From the NCBI GenBank assembly GCA_903821745.1, contig CAIJMI010000005.1, positions 293,114 to 357,113 on the forward strand: a DNA stretch of 64,000 bases, given 5' to 3'. The stretch's first letter is position 1, and each line of letters begins with the position of its first letter. The stretch comes from Candidatus Gottesmanbacteria bacterium (GTDB lineage Bacteria; Patescibacteria; Microgenomatia; UBA10105; UBA927). Of this stretch, positions 34,698 to 43,438 are shown in pieces. Under the pieces are notes generated by a model that saw nothing but the letters and a program-made list of their open reading frames with translations, was not told the origin of the DNA and did no database searches. The position numbers and the translations under genes were made by a program.

Positions 34698-34891
34698 CAC
34701 TATTCCTGCCGGTAATAGTGGAACTGTTAAAAAGAACCGGCAGCAATGTCGGTTTTTTAGTGGCTGGAAACAGGTAGTGAGGACTTCACTATCTGTTCCT
34801 GATTACTAAAAAATGATCAATTGATATCTGAGATGAGTGTGTTTTGAAGGCAGGCGAAACACACTCATTCCTGATACCAATACAGTATTGG
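34698..34891. repeat. Cluster of unlike hairpins in a gene-free stretch
   Basis: Besides the terminator there are four perfect or near-perfect inverted repeats within 200 bases: CACTATT/AATAGTG (34698-34720), AACAGGTAGTGA/TTCACTATCTGTT (34769-34797), ATGAGTGTGTTT/AAACACACTCAT (34833-34868, 12 bp perfect), and CCAATAC/GTATTGG (34877-34891). Three carry or are followed by TTCCTG(A). Not explained by a terminator alone. Confidence 0.6.
34736..34758 (+). terminator. Terminator after the surface-protein gene
   Basis: ACCGGCA (34736-34742), loop GCAA, TGTCGGT (34747-34753) and six T. One G-T pair in the stem. Confidence 0.8.
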
Positions 34892-35253
34892 AATTAGGAT
34901 TGACAATGAATTTGCAATAACGACAACGCGTCATTACGAGCAAACTCCACGTCAATGCTCTTTAACAAGGCATACAGGGAAACGTTTTTTTGACCATGTG
35001 TCGAAAAGACGTTCGTATACTGTGAAAAAATAAATGCTACGGTGTGAGGATAGTGAATACATCGGTTTTCCTCCATTTGGACCGGTCCGCAGTGAAGATT
35101 ATTCTTAGTCTTCTGCTGTGGACCGTAGTCCAAAAAATTAGCTTGGGCGCTCACCCAGATATCAAAAATGAGAAAAAATTAATCCATTGATATATCAGAG
35201 TAAAGTTTTACTGATGCATCCATAGACAAATGGAAACTATATTGGAGGATAAA
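34892..35253. other. Gene-free stretch, no supported feature
   Basis: The stretch between the hairpin cluster and the small membrane protein holds no convincing gene. A minus-strand frame (34894-35154, GTG start) has an unconvincing His/Cys/Gln-rich translation and no promoter. The end of the stretch has GGAGGA before the ATG at 35254. Confidence 0.4.
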
Positions 35254-35488
35254 ATGATTCAACAACTTGGTGCGTTTTTGGTTAACCCGTCAAATTGGTA
35301 AAAATGAATGGTCTTCGTACTGGTTCGAGCGGGCGCAGGCATGGCTTAAGATAGGTATCTATCTTGGGTTATTCAGCTTGATTGCCCTATTTATCTTTAT
35401 TCCATGGCCGTGGAATCTCATCATTGTGATTGCAATAGTACTCGCATTGGTGTTTGTCATAACCTGGCTCAGCAAACAAAGACACTAA
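35254..35488 (+). CDS. Small membrane protein, apparently frameshifted near its start
   Basis: The ATG at 35254 has a strong GGAGGA ribosome-binding site, but its frame ends after 15 codons (MIQQLGAFLVNPSNW, stop at 35299-35301). The next frame over, readable from about 35267, gives VRFWLTRQIGKNEWSSYWFE and then a membrane hairpin (KIGIYLGLFSLIALFIFIPWPWNLIIVIAIVLALVFVITWL). Removing one G in CTTGG near 35267-35270 would join MIQQL to VRFWLT. So this is either a one-base insertion in a real gene, a sequencing error, or a short leader peptide overlapping a TTG-started gene. The lipoprotein gene follows after 20 bases. Confidence 0.5.
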
Positions 35489-35508
35489 CCCAAAAAAAGG
35501 AAAATGAA

Positions 35509-36393
35509 ATGAAAACAACCAAAATATTCATCCTGTTCATACTGGTTGTGTTGTTAACAAGCTGTGGAGTCGTTCCTAATACGAGCGCTACACAAGCCGT
35601 ACCAACACAAACCGAAATAGTAATAGCACCACCTGTTGTACCCACCGATGCCGCAACCGAAATTGTATCACCCACCGAAGCTCCTGCTACATCAACGACC
35701 GTTAATGAATTTAACAACGTCGCTGAGTGGACAATTGAAGGATCGAAAGATTTAGTTGACCCTTCCGTTGTTTCGCAGGCAAACGGTGATGATGCATTCG
35801 GCAACCATTTCGACAATGCTGTCGGTTTAGGAAGCCAAATGATAATCGCTGAACCCGGCACACTCTTGGTCGGACCAGGATTTGACCCAGCCATCATGGC
35901 AGAGTCAGATGGTCGTATTGATTGGATCAGCCCAATAACACAACAAATGTTAGGGACTGAAACATTCAGTACTAATACTGCCGAAGGTGCGTTCACGTGG
36001 GCAACCGGTGCAAAAATGACTGTGAAGGTTCGTGACTTTACGATCACTGTCAACAGCGGGGAGGCTTGCTCGAATAACTGGTTCGTCATGATCCGAGGGC
36101 TTTTCGCCGACGGTCAACAGGACAGCGATCGAAACAGCACCACTCACTTCAGCAACTATGTTGCGGGGCACACTCAAGTTATGTGGTACCCAGCGGGCGC
36201 CTACATTTCTGAGGAAAATTTCCTGCAGGTTGCTGAACTATCGCATACCGATGGCCGAAATTGTGGAAAAGAAGGTACGAGTGGATTAAGCGTTCTTATG
36301 CTTGATCTTAACACTGGTGCTTACACCATCCTCTATCAGGCTAATTTGAATGAACCATGGCAGTTTATCGCCAGTAATTGGTTCAAACAATAG
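35509..36393 (+). CDS. Predicted lipoprotein, 294 aa
   Basis: Signal peptide with lipobox at the N terminus (MKTTKIFILFILVVLLTSCG, the Cys being lipidated), then a Pro/Thr/Val linker (about 25-75) and a globular domain of about 220 residues rich in Gly, Asn, Trp and Thr (WTIEGSKDLVDPSVV, GRIDWISPITQQML, WFVMIRGLFADGQQDS, TQVMWYPAGAYISEE). No family recognised. The chosen ATG has AAAGGA 8 bases upstream. It follows the small membrane protein and forms a pair with it. Both differ from most neighbours by Shine-Dalgarno starts. Confidence 0.8.
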   Translation: MKTTKIFILFILVVLLTSCGVVPNTSATQAVPTQTEIVIAPPVVPTDAATEIVSPTEAPATSTTVNEFNNVAEWTIEGSKDLVDPSVVSQANGDDAFGNHFDNAVGLGSQMIIAEPGTLLVGPGFDPAIMAESDGRIDWISPITQQMLGTETFSTNTAEGAFTWATGAKMTVKVRDFTITVNSGEACSNNWFVMIRGLFADGQQDSDRNSTTHFSNYVAGHTQVMWYPAGAYISEENFLQVAELSHTDGRNCGKEGTSGLSVLMLDLNTGAYTILYQANLNEPWQFIASNWFKQ

Positions 36394-36736
36394 GTATTGA
36401 ACGCGCTCTTGACCAATAAAGGTCGGGAACCGCCGTAATTCTTGTGAGAATAACATTCATGTCCCTTGGTCACAAAGACCAATCGAACGTTACCTACCTG
36501 TGGCTTGTTTCTTCTGGGCAACTGGACAGAAACTTACAAAGCCAATACAGACAAGGCACGTACTCGAACAAACAGTGATGTTCATTTTTACAACAGACAC
36601 GCTCCCGACCTTAAAAAGTCAAACAACAGTATACAAAAATAGAATCGTTTGAGCCTTTGCTCGAACCCTTTTGTTTATCCCTGTATGCCTGTTGTTTTTA
36701 ATTGATACAACTAGTTTGTCAATTGAAAACAGCATT
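36394..36736 (+). other. Intergenic region of about 340 bases, no gene seen
   Basis: No frame with convincing composition on either strand. A small inverted repeat TTTGAGC...GCTCGAA (about 36650-36665) and scattered A-rich runs are present. No good promoter was found for the 862-aa membrane protein; TTGATA at 36703 lacks a -10 partner at the normal distance. Confidence 0.4.
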
Positions 36737-39325
36737 ATGAAAAACATTCTCACGATCATATGGAAAATAAAACTTCCCCTGCTTCTAATTGCTATCATCG
36801 GGGTTCTCTGTGCTGCAAATTACACGCCCGGTACCTGGTTGTCCGGTTGGGACACGCTCCATCCAGAGTGGAATTTTTCCTTAGCCTTTTCCCGAATGCT
36901 TGATGGCGTTTGGAGAACCGATCAGGGACTCGGCACGGTTGCTATCCAATCCCACATGGCAGATTTACCCCGTGTCGTTTGGTTATGGATCCTCAGTTTC
37001 GCGCTGCCAACTTCCTTTTTACGGTATAGCTATTTTTTCCTCATGCTTCTGGTTGGCCCGTTAGGAATGTATGCACTTGCAAAGAAAATGAAAATCCCGT
37101 CAACAGGTGCGTTTATCGGTGCCCTGTTCTATCTTTGTAACCTGGGAACACTCCAACAATTTATTGTTCCTTTGGAAATGTTTGCAACACTCTATGGATT
37201 TTTCCCCTGGCTTATCCTAACCGCCATCAATGTTGTGAAAACTCCCACAAAACGATCCTCTCTATGGTTTGCATTACTTTCCCTGGTATCCTCATCCATG
37301 GCACAGACTGCTACATTATTCTATGCATATATTGCCATGCTTTGTCTGTTTGTCATTACGTATGCAACACAATTACCATTGACTGTCGGCCATAAAATAC
37401 GCAGGATACTTATTGTGCTCACAATTGCACTTTTAACCAATGCTTTCTGGTTATTTCCAAACATCTATGCTGCGGTAACGCATGGAAAAGAAGTCCAGGA
37501 ATCCAAAGTAAATCAACTCTTTTCCCCTGAGGCACTTGCCAAAAATCAGGCGTTCGGAAACCTGAATAATGCCGTTATCTTGAAAAACTTTCTCTTTGAT
37601 TGGAGTATCTATTCCCCGCAAAAAGAAACATTTGTTGATCTTATGGCACCATGGAAACAACATCTTCAACAACGACCGGTACAATGGATTGGCATTAGCA
37701 TGTTTCTGGTATCACTTATCGGAATCATAACAACCGTCGTAAAAAAACAAAAAATTGGCATTGCCCTACTTCCTGTTTGGATTGTAGGCTTTCTGATGCT
37801 CTTATCAGGAACCTCTCCCATTACTGGAATCCTTGCATGGGTAACAAAAACATTCCCGCTTGCTGGAGAGGCATTGCGGTTTCCATTCACAAAATTTTCC
37901 ATTCTCTATATGCTTCCTTTTGCCGTTTTTGGTGGCATGGGGGCAGCAACAATGATTGCCATGTACAAAAACAAACTGCTGCAAATCCTGTTTAGCGTGG
38001 AAATATCGCTTGCTGTTCTTGCCTTTATGCTTCCCGCATTTACCGGCAACCTTATCCACCCTGCGATGAGAATAACGTATCCGACCGCATATCAGGAAAT
38101 GTTTACCTGGTTTTCAACACAAAACAAAAATGAACGCGTTTCTATCCTTCCAAACCACACATTTTGGAATTGGTCATACTACAACTGGGGATATCAGGGG
38201 GCAGGATTTTTACAATTCGGTATCCCACAACCGATTCTTGACCGGGATTATGATCGGTGGAATATATATAACGAACAGTATCAACGGGAACTCAGCTATG
38301 CCATCTACAGTAAACAACCACTGGTCATCCGCACAGTTCTTGAAAAATATAACGTGACCTGGGTGCTGTTGGATGCGTCAGTTATTGCACCGGGAGATAA
38401 TAAAAATACCACGCTCTCCTGGCAATTGCCGGACCTCCTTGCCGAGGCAGGATTGGAAAAAGAAAAAACATTTGGAGATACCATCTCCATATATCGCGTT
38501 ACAACAAAACAAACAGATATACTCCAATCTGTTCCCAAGGCTGTTCCTTTAGAAATCGGAGAGCCCTTCGATATAACCTATGCAACTTACGGCAATTATC
38601 AAACAACGATTGTACCAACGCTTGTGAACAAGGATGCCCGGAATTCACGAACGCTCCGTGCAGCACAAGAGATCCCCACGATTCTTGATCCGGTAAATAC
38701 CCTCATTGACGCCAATACCCCACTTTTAGTCATTCCCCTTGCAACACTTGACCATGCAAAAACATACATGCTGACAATATATAGCCAAAACAAACAGGGT
38801 TTTCCGCCACAATTTTGTCTCCTAAATGATCTCACCAAGCGCTGTGATATTTTTACTCGTCTAACAACGAATAGGACAGCTACGGAAGACCAGTTTTTAC
38901 TTCCGAAACTGGAAGATTACGGTACAGGCTATACGATACTTCTAAAAAATGAGACCATCGGAACAACTCCAGGGAGCCATCTGGTCAATACTATTGCGGT
39001 TTCAGAAATCCCATGGCAGATAGCAAACGAACCAACAGCAACAACTGACACCATCATAACAAATAACGCCTCATATGAATCAGGATGGCGTGCATACAAG
39101 ACAATAACACCGTTACAACGCTTCTTTCCCATCCTCTTTGGAACACAATTACCAAATCATGTGATGGTCAATTCCTGGGAAAACGGATGGATTCTGACAG
39201 ATAAAACGCTGACTACGACCAATATAACGTTCGTCTATATGCCACAGTACCTTGAAACACTCGGAGCTTTTTGTCTCATCATCCTTGTTGGTCTGCTTGC
39301 CCTACCCTGGAGAAAACGCATATGA
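36737..39325 (+). CDS. Large multispanning membrane protein, glycosyltransferase-like
   Basis: 862 residues. The N-terminal 430 residues hold about ten membrane helices with charged and aromatic loops (SGWDTLHPEWNFSLAFSRM near 35-55 in the first outer loop, where GT-C enzymes keep acidic residues), and the rest is a large extracytoplasmic domain closed by a final helix (LGAFCLIILVGLLALPWRKRI). The layout is like the GT-C/YfhO or arabinofuranosyltransferase-like membrane proteins, common in CPR, but no motif proves catalysis. The frame starts upstream at 36671; MKNILTIIWKIKLPLL is the natural start before the first helix. It overlaps the next gene by ATGA. Confidence 0.75.
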   Translation: MKNILTIIWKIKLPLLLIAIIGVLCAANYTPGTWLSGWDTLHPEWNFSLAFSRMLDGVWRTDQGLGTVAIQSHMADLPRVVWLWILSFALPTSFLRYSYFFLMLLVGPLGMYALAKKMKIPSTGAFIGALFYLCNLGTLQQFIVPLEMFATLYGFFPWLILTAINVVKTPTKRSSLWFALLSLVSSSMAQTATLFYAYIAMLCLFVITYATQLPLTVGHKIRRILIVLTIALLTNAFWLFPNIYAAVTHGKEVQESKVNQLFSPEALAKNQAFGNLNNAVILKNFLFDWSIYSPQKETFVDLMAPWKQHLQQRPVQWIGISMFLVSLIGIITTVVKKQKIGIALLPVWIVGFLMLLSGTSPITGILAWVTKTFPLAGEALRFPFTKFSILYMLPFAVFGGMGAATMIAMYKNKLLQILFSVEISLAVLAFMLPAFTGNLIHPAMRITYPTAYQEMFTWFSTQNKNERVSILPNHTFWNWSYYNWGYQGAGFLQFGIPQPILDRDYDRWNIYNEQYQRELSYAIYSKQPLVIRTVLEKYNVTWVLLDASVIAPGDNKNTTLSWQLPDLLAEAGLEKEKTFGDTISIYRVTTKQTDILQSVPKAVPLEIGEPFDITYATYGNYQTTIVPTLVNKDARNSRTLRAAQEIPTILDPVNTLIDANTPLLVIPLATLDHAKTYMLTIYSQNKQGFPPQFCLLNDLTKRCDIFTRLTTNRTATEDQFLLPKLEDYGTGYTILLKNETIGTTPGSHLVNTIAVSEIPWQIANEPTATTDTIITNNASYESGWRAYKTITPLQRFFPILFGTQLPNHVMVNSWENGWILTDKTLTTTNITFVYMPQYLETLGAFCLIILVGLLALPWRKRI

Positions 39326-39915
39326 AACAAAAACAAACCAATCAAAGCCCAATCAACATGCTTGTGGTGTCTCGTGCAATAACAAAACAGGAAAAAGCGC
39401 AGGATGTGTTTCTGTACACCATTCTCCATACGCTCTGTAAACAACGGCCAAATATATCGTTCACCATTATCACAAACAGCGATGACGTTCCAAAAACAGT
39501 ATACAAAAATAAACATATCAGTATCGTGCAAACACATGGTTCTTGGATTACGTATGGAGGCGCACTCTTCACATTTCTGCCAGAACATTGGGATTACTGC
39601 ATTCTCACTTCAAGACAGCTGTCTCCCCTTTTGTGGTGGTACGCAAAATTCGTACATGCAAAAAGTATTTATGTAGAAGCACCGCTTGCACGAACAAAAA
39701 GCATCAACACCAACCGGATAAACAAAACGATTGCCCTTTGTATCAAACAGGTTATCGCATGGTCCATACGCCACTATGATCTGACGATGAAGTTTCCATT
39801 CCATGCCAAAACGAAAAAAAACACGCAACGTCTTGCTGAATCACTTTACTTCACCCTTTATCACCACTGCGTCCTGTCTTCATATCGAAAACTCGCAACG
39901 ACAATTCCTGTTTGA
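39322..39915 (+). CDS. Hypothetical 197-aa protein coupled to the membrane glycosyltransferase-like gene
   Basis: ATG overlaps the TGA of the preceding gene (ATGA), so translation is coupled. The N-terminal part looks like the first half of a GT-B Rossmann fold (MLVVSRAITKQEKAQDVFLYTILHTLCKQRPNISFTIITN), followed by VKNKHISIVQTHGS-type strands, but there is no C-terminal donor-binding domain. So it may be a truncated glycosyltransferase or an accessory protein of the membrane enzyme. No signal peptide; basic C terminus. Ends shortly before a promoter for the next gene. Confidence 0.6.
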   Translation: MKQKQTNQSPINMLVVSRAITKQEKAQDVFLYTILHTLCKQRPNISFTIITNSDDVPKTVYKNKHISIVQTHGSWITYGGALFTFLPEHWDYCILTSRQLSPLLWWYAKFVHAKSIYVEAPLARTKSINTNRINKTIALCIKQVIAWSIRHYDLTMKFPFHAKTKKNTQRLAESLYFTLYHHCVLSSYRKLATTIPV

Positions 39916-39941
39916 CAGTACATTTGTCATCTGCATATACT
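39912..39941 (+). promoter_or_regulatory. Promoter of the 320-aa gene, near-leaderless
   Basis: TTGACA (39912-39917), 18 bases, TATACT (39936-39941), 10 bases to ATG. The -35 overlaps the stop codon of the preceding gene. Confidence 0.65.
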
Positions 39942-39951
39942 TACCTTACGT

Positions 39952-40914
39952 ATGGTAAATATTACAACCGCCGCTGAAACACTTCCCCAACCGATAGTTC
40001 CAGAAACAATTTCCCCAGTTCAAACTGGTTCATTCATACCAGCTGAACCACCAGAAGCCATTCTTGGACTCATTCCAGATGAACTCACCGCTAAAGAAGC
40101 CCGCCCAGTGATTGAAAAAATAGCGACAGCTGACGTTCCAAAAGGAAAAACGACAGAAAAAACAGAACCGGCGGATGCACCGCCAACAGACAAACCAAAA
40201 CCAGAAGATGATAAACCAACAGAAAACAGCAAACCGGATGATCCAGCAAAAGAAGCAACACAGAAGGCAGAACGGGAACTGGTTAAGCAACAATTAAAAG
40301 AAATCGGTGTCGTGCTTTTGCGTACCCATGATGTGCGCGCCCCACTTGTTGCTCTTTCCCTTGCTGCTGGTGATACGCCAATCGGAGATGAATTTAGAAA
40401 ACAAACCCTGACCATGATTCTTGATGGAGCAAAACTGGAATCCATGACAGACGCAGACTGGAAAACACGACAAGACACACTTCCAAAAGATACTGGTGAT
40501 ACCAGCGCGCTGGAAACCTTCTTTATTAACCATGGATATCCCAAAGATCTGTTTAAGCAGTACAAAAAAGAGCTTGCAGGCGGCATACAAGATGTCATGA
40601 ATCAAACCGACAAAGATGGAAACCCTACGCCAACAGCAACAGACTTAAAAACGGCACTCGGTTGGACATCTGAACATCCCATGCCCAAGACGCCGGAAGC
40701 ACTTGGAACATACATCAGCAACGACGCCAAAAATGCTGAAGACATGGAAAAAATATTTTCAAAAATACAATGGGAAAACGGCGTAAAACACTTCAAAGAT
40801 GGATTAAAATCCGTTGTACAGAAAGCCCCCAATTACCTTTATTTTTCGCTCATGGCAGTGAATATGCTCAACCAATTTGCCCAAGAAACCGAGGGGCCAA
40901 AAACAGCACATTAA
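39952..40914 (+). CDS. Hypothetical 320-aa protein with disordered N terminus
   Basis: Residues 1-110 are Pro/Glu/Thr/Lys-rich and probably disordered (TEKTEPADAPPTDKPKPEDDKPTENSKPDDP); residues about 110-300 are helical and acidic with a possible all-helical domain (AERELVKQQLKEIGVVLLRTHD, ETFFINHGYPKDLFKQYKKELAGG). No signal peptide at the start, no membrane helix. The composition is close to that of the disordered parts of the 1503-aa protein. No family recognised. Start fixed by the promoter. Confidence 0.7.
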   Translation: MVNITTAAETLPQPIVPETISPVQTGSFIPAEPPEAILGLIPDELTAKEARPVIEKIATADVPKGKTTEKTEPADAPPTDKPKPEDDKPTENSKPDDPAKEATQKAERELVKQQLKEIGVVLLRTHDVRAPLVALSLAAGDTPIGDEFRKQTLTMILDGAKLESMTDADWKTRQDTLPKDTGDTSALETFFINHGYPKDLFKQYKKELAGGIQDVMNQTDKDGNPTPTATDLKTALGWTSEHPMPKTPEALGTYISNDAKNAEDMEKIFSKIQWENGVKHFKDGLKSVVQKAPNYLYFSLMAVNMLNQFAQETEGPKTAH

Positions 40915-40927
40915 TCCACGTATTGGT

Positions 40928-41491
40928 ATGACAAATAATACAATCCGCGCAATGAGTATTGCTCTGCTTGGACTATCTCTTGGTCTTTGGGGATCCATCA
41001 TCATCCCCTCCATGCATATAAAAAAAACTGCAACAATAACTGAAACCGTCTGGCAAGAACAACCACGACCATTAACTGAGATTGAACAGGCAACGATGTC
41101 TGCGGATTTTATAACAGATTTTGAAAAAAATCTGGAGAAAAAGGATCAATCTCCCACACCAACCCCATTTCTTACAGCTGACGTTCCGGCAAGCATGGCC
41201 GATGATCTTGCTCCTCCAACGATAACCATCTCAGGTGGGCCAGTACAGGGCACTACAACCGCCATGCCGGACGTTTGTTTCCCGTTATGGGTATCTGATA
41301 ATATGACCCCCTGGCAACAACTTTCCTCACGAGGAAAACTAGATGAAGGACAATGGAGTACGTGGTCAACAGCAACATCGTACTGTTATCAAAACTTAGG
41401 CAATGGAACACATACCTTTACCGTCCAATTACGGGATCTTGCAGGCAATGTCTCTCCTGAAGTGACACGAACATTTATCGTTAAACGCTAA
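40928..41491 (+). CDS. Membrane-anchored protein with Ig-like domain, 187 aa
   Basis: An N-terminal membrane helix (about 8-27, MSIALLGLSLGLWGSIII) followed by a linker and, from about residue 100, a beta-sandwich-like segment (PPTITISGGPVQGTTT, FPLWVSDNMTPWQQLSSRG, SYCYQNLGNGTHTFTVQLRDLAGNVSPEVTRTFIVKR) that resembles bacterial Ig-like/fibronectin-type repeats (DLAGNVS is characteristic). Probably exposed on the outside of the membrane. It follows the 320-aa gene by 13 bases and may be in the same transcript. Its stop overlaps the end of the convergent 75-aa gene. Confidence 0.7.
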   Translation: MTNNTIRAMSIALLGLSLGLWGSIIIPSMHIKKTATITETVWQEQPRPLTEIEQATMSADFITDFEKNLEKKDQSPTPTPFLTADVPASMADDLAPPTITISGGPVQGTTTAMPDVCFPLWVSDNMTPWQQLSSRGKLDEGQWSTWSTATSYCYQNLGNGTHTFTVQLRDLAGNVSPEVTRTFIVKR

Positions 41492-41715
41492 TTGAGAGCA
41501 GCAACGAGTGGCAAAACTTCTATTTTCTTTTCTACGTTCTTCAATCGCTTTTCATGATCTGTCGTAATTGTGTCGAAATATTTAACTGTCGTATCAAGCG
41601 ACTTTTGCATCGTATTAAGTTTTTTATGAATCGGTTCGAGTTTCTGTTCGAGCTTCGAGTCTATTGAGGTGTCTACTATAGATTTTATTTCTTGAAGATC
41701 CTGTTTTGTCAGCAT
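41488..41715 (-). CDS. Coiled-coil small protein, 75 aa
   Basis: From the ATG at 41715 the product (MLTKQDLQEIKSIVDTSIDS, then QKLEPIHKKLNTMQKSLDTT) is almost wholly coiled coil, with heptad-like Leu/Ile/Val spacing and no membrane segment. Similar short frames (LTKQDLQEIKSIVD...) are widespread in Parcubacteria near hypothetical genes; function unknown. The frame opens at 41754, but TTGACA-17-TACAGT ends 10 bases before the ATG at 41715, so that start is preferred. Confidence 0.75.
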   Translation of the reverse strand: MLTKQDLQEIKSIVDTSIDSKLEQKLEPIHKKLNTMQKSLDTTVKYFDTITTDHEKRLKNVEKKIEVLPLVAALN

Positions 41716-41725
41716 ACGTGTTCCT

Positions 41726-41754
41726 ACTGTACTGCGTGAAAAAATATGTGTCAA
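41726..41754 (-). promoter_or_regulatory. Promoter of the coiled-coil gene
   Basis: TTGACA (41749-41754, minus strand), 17 bases, TACAGT (41726-41731), 10 bases to ATG. Confidence 0.6.
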
Positions 41755-41761
41755 GAACTTT

Positions 41762-42067
41762 TTATCGTGAAGCGCTAATCGTTACGCCTTCTGCTGCACA
41801 CGCTTTCACCGTAACAATGCCGTTTGCATCGACAATCACAGAATAGCCAGTTGTTGCACCAGTTGTTTGCTGTGGATCAAACGGAATCGTCTTGAGATAT
41901 TTTCCCAAAAGTGATGATCCTGATAAATCTAAACAGGCCGCTGCAGCTCCAGAGCACAGTGTTGCTCCTCCTGAAACACAAGTTCCTAGTTGTTTTTCAG
42001 ATGTGGTAATCCCAGTTGGAAGTGCACCGCTGTTGCGGGAAGAATAAACAACAATATCTTTGTTGGG
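41762..42067 (-). pseudogene. Type IV pilin-like C-terminal fragment without start
   Basis: An open stretch of 101 codons between a stop at 42068-42070 and TAA at 41762. It reads DIVVYSSRNSGALPTGITTS, then LCSGAAAACLDLSGSSLLGK and TGYSVIVDANGIVTVKACAA, the pattern of the C-terminal domain of Parcubacteria type IV pilin-like (pseudopilin) proteins. The hydrophobic N-terminal helix and prepilin cleavage site are missing and there is no start codon. It overlaps the last 82 bases of the CHASE frame in another frame. A decayed or recombined pilin gene. Confidence 0.7.
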
Positions 42068-42681
42068 TCATTGGGAAGCGATACGACATCAGACACTTGG
42101 AGTGAATCTGTTGTAACAGCATCCTGGATCGCTTGATTTTTTTTCGGTTCAATAGAACTCCGGTATCCTAGATCGCGCATGAAAAGAGATTCCGGATAAA
42201 TATCCGTAATCACATACGAGGAGCTTGTTGCAACCTCCGGATATAGTGCAAACATTGGATACCCTTCAGCATGTACACTCGTATCCCGCCGCATGGTCTG
42301 TACAAACTGTTCCTCATTCAACGCGCTGACCTGTTTTGCATACACGATGGAGTAAACGCCGGGATAATTTTTGTCCAGTTGTAACGTGTCAAGATACGCA
42401 TATAATGCATCCCTGGAAACAGTCGTATTGCCATGAAACAACCCCTGTACTCCACGGATGATTATGAAATCCAAATCGATCTTTTCCAAAATCTGATCGA
42501 TGCGTGTTTGGGCATCATGATGCAGTCGCATCTGCGCGGTTTGCGTGCTCAGTTGTACTACATACAGATATCCCAAAACACTCAGTATGACAAACACCAA
42601 TAATACAAAAATGGAATACCACCGAGAAACCAGGAATTTCTGGCAGATGAAGGGGTTCGTTCTGGGGCAGGCATATAGCAT
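41986..42681 (-). CDS. CHASE-domain sensor protein, truncated
   Basis: 231 codons. One membrane helix (about 22-45, WYSIFVLLVFVILSVLGYLYVV) is followed by an extracytoplasmic CHASE domain (ILEKIDLDFIIIRGVQGLFHGN, FVQTMRRDTSVHAEGYPMFALYPE, YVITDIYPES, LGYRSSIEPKKNQAIQDAVTTDS). CHASE domains sense small ligands and are normally followed by a second membrane helix and a kinase or cyclase domain; none is here. The frame ends in a short unlike tail (ATAVHFQLGLPHLKNN) just where pilin-like sequence begins in another frame, so the true gene was probably cut there. Expression as a membrane-anchored sensor stub is possible. Confidence 0.7.
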   Translation of the reverse strand: MLYACPRTNPFICQKFLVSRWYSIFVLLVFVILSVLGYLYVVQLSTQTAQMRLHHDAQTRIDQILEKIDLDFIIIRGVQGLFHGNTTVSRDALYAYLDTLQLDKNYPGVYSIVYAKQVSALNEEQFVQTMRRDTSVHAEGYPMFALYPEVATSSSYVITDIYPESLFMRDLGYRSSIEPKKNQAIQDAVTTDSLQVSDVVSLPNDPTKILLFILPATAVHFQLGLPHLKNN

Positions 42682-42737
42682 TAGTATGCTCGAAATTTAC
42701 TGGCACTGCAAGAGAACAAAGGATATACTAAAAAGAT

Positions 42738-43433
42738 ATGTGGCTTCCGTTTATCGGTATCATCGCTGAACTCATCCTTCTTTCATTCATTGCGAGACAA
42801 TTTACACAAACTGGGTTCATCCTCCTTCTACGTCTGTTTCGTTCACGCAGTGTCGCAATTACGATCATCACCATCCTCTTGTTTCCCGGCACCGTGATTC
42901 ATGAACTCTCCCACCTGTTTACCGCTGAAATCTTTGGAATCCATACGGGAAAATTAACACTCGCTCCGGAATCCATAGAAGGAGAAGACATACAAAGTGG
43001 ATCCGTTTCGATTGCCCAAACTGACCCGTTCAGACGGACCCTCATCGGTGTATCTCCCACTACCAATGGGACGATTGCTGTCACCGCCCTTTCGTGGTGG
43101 TTAGTCAACGTCATTCACTATGAGCGGTATATACTTATCAATACCAACATTTCCATCATCATCATTTTCTACCTAATTCTCGCCATTTCAAACACTATGT
43201 TTACGTCAAAAGAAGATACCAAAGGCGTCATCCCTGTCTTTTTAACCATCCTCATTATCATTGCGGGATTATACATGACCGGCATCCGTATTGGATTGCC
43301 ACCAGGCATGACCCAGGGAATACAAACAATCATCCAGTCTCTGTTTCAAAATCTTGGCATCGCACTTTGCATGAATCTTGTTGGACTTGCCCTGTTTTCT
43401 GGTATACTGCTCCTCGTAGCAAAACGGCGATAA
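42738..43433 (+). CDS. Multispanning membrane protein with HExxH motif (M50-like)
   Basis: 231 residues and about six membrane helices. In the second or third helix is GTVIHELSHLFTAEIFGI, an HExxH zinc motif inside a hydrophobic segment as in site-2 proteases (M50). A second ligand motif such as LDG/NPDG was not found, so it could be an inactive or distant relative. M50 proteases cut membrane-bound regulators. TATACT ends 8 bases before the ATG. It is divergent from the CHASE gene and is followed after 5 bases by the next gene. Confidence 0.7.
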   Translation: MWLPFIGIIAELILLSFIARQFTQTGFILLLRLFRSRSVAITIITILLFPGTVIHELSHLFTAEIFGIHTGKLTLAPESIEGEDIQSGSVSIAQTDPFRRTLIGVSPTTNGTIAVTALSWWLVNVIHYERYILINTNISIIIIFYLILAISNTMFTSKEDTKGVIPVFLTILIIIAGLYMTGIRIGLPPGMTQGIQTIIQSLFQNLGIALCMNLVGLALFSGILLLVAKRR

Positions 43434-43438
43434 TTTTT

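Noticed and set aside
34894..35154. Minus-strand frame of 86 codons
   Set aside because: GTG start without promoter; His/Cys/Gln-rich translation unlike genes here; lies in a gene-free stretch with hairpins.
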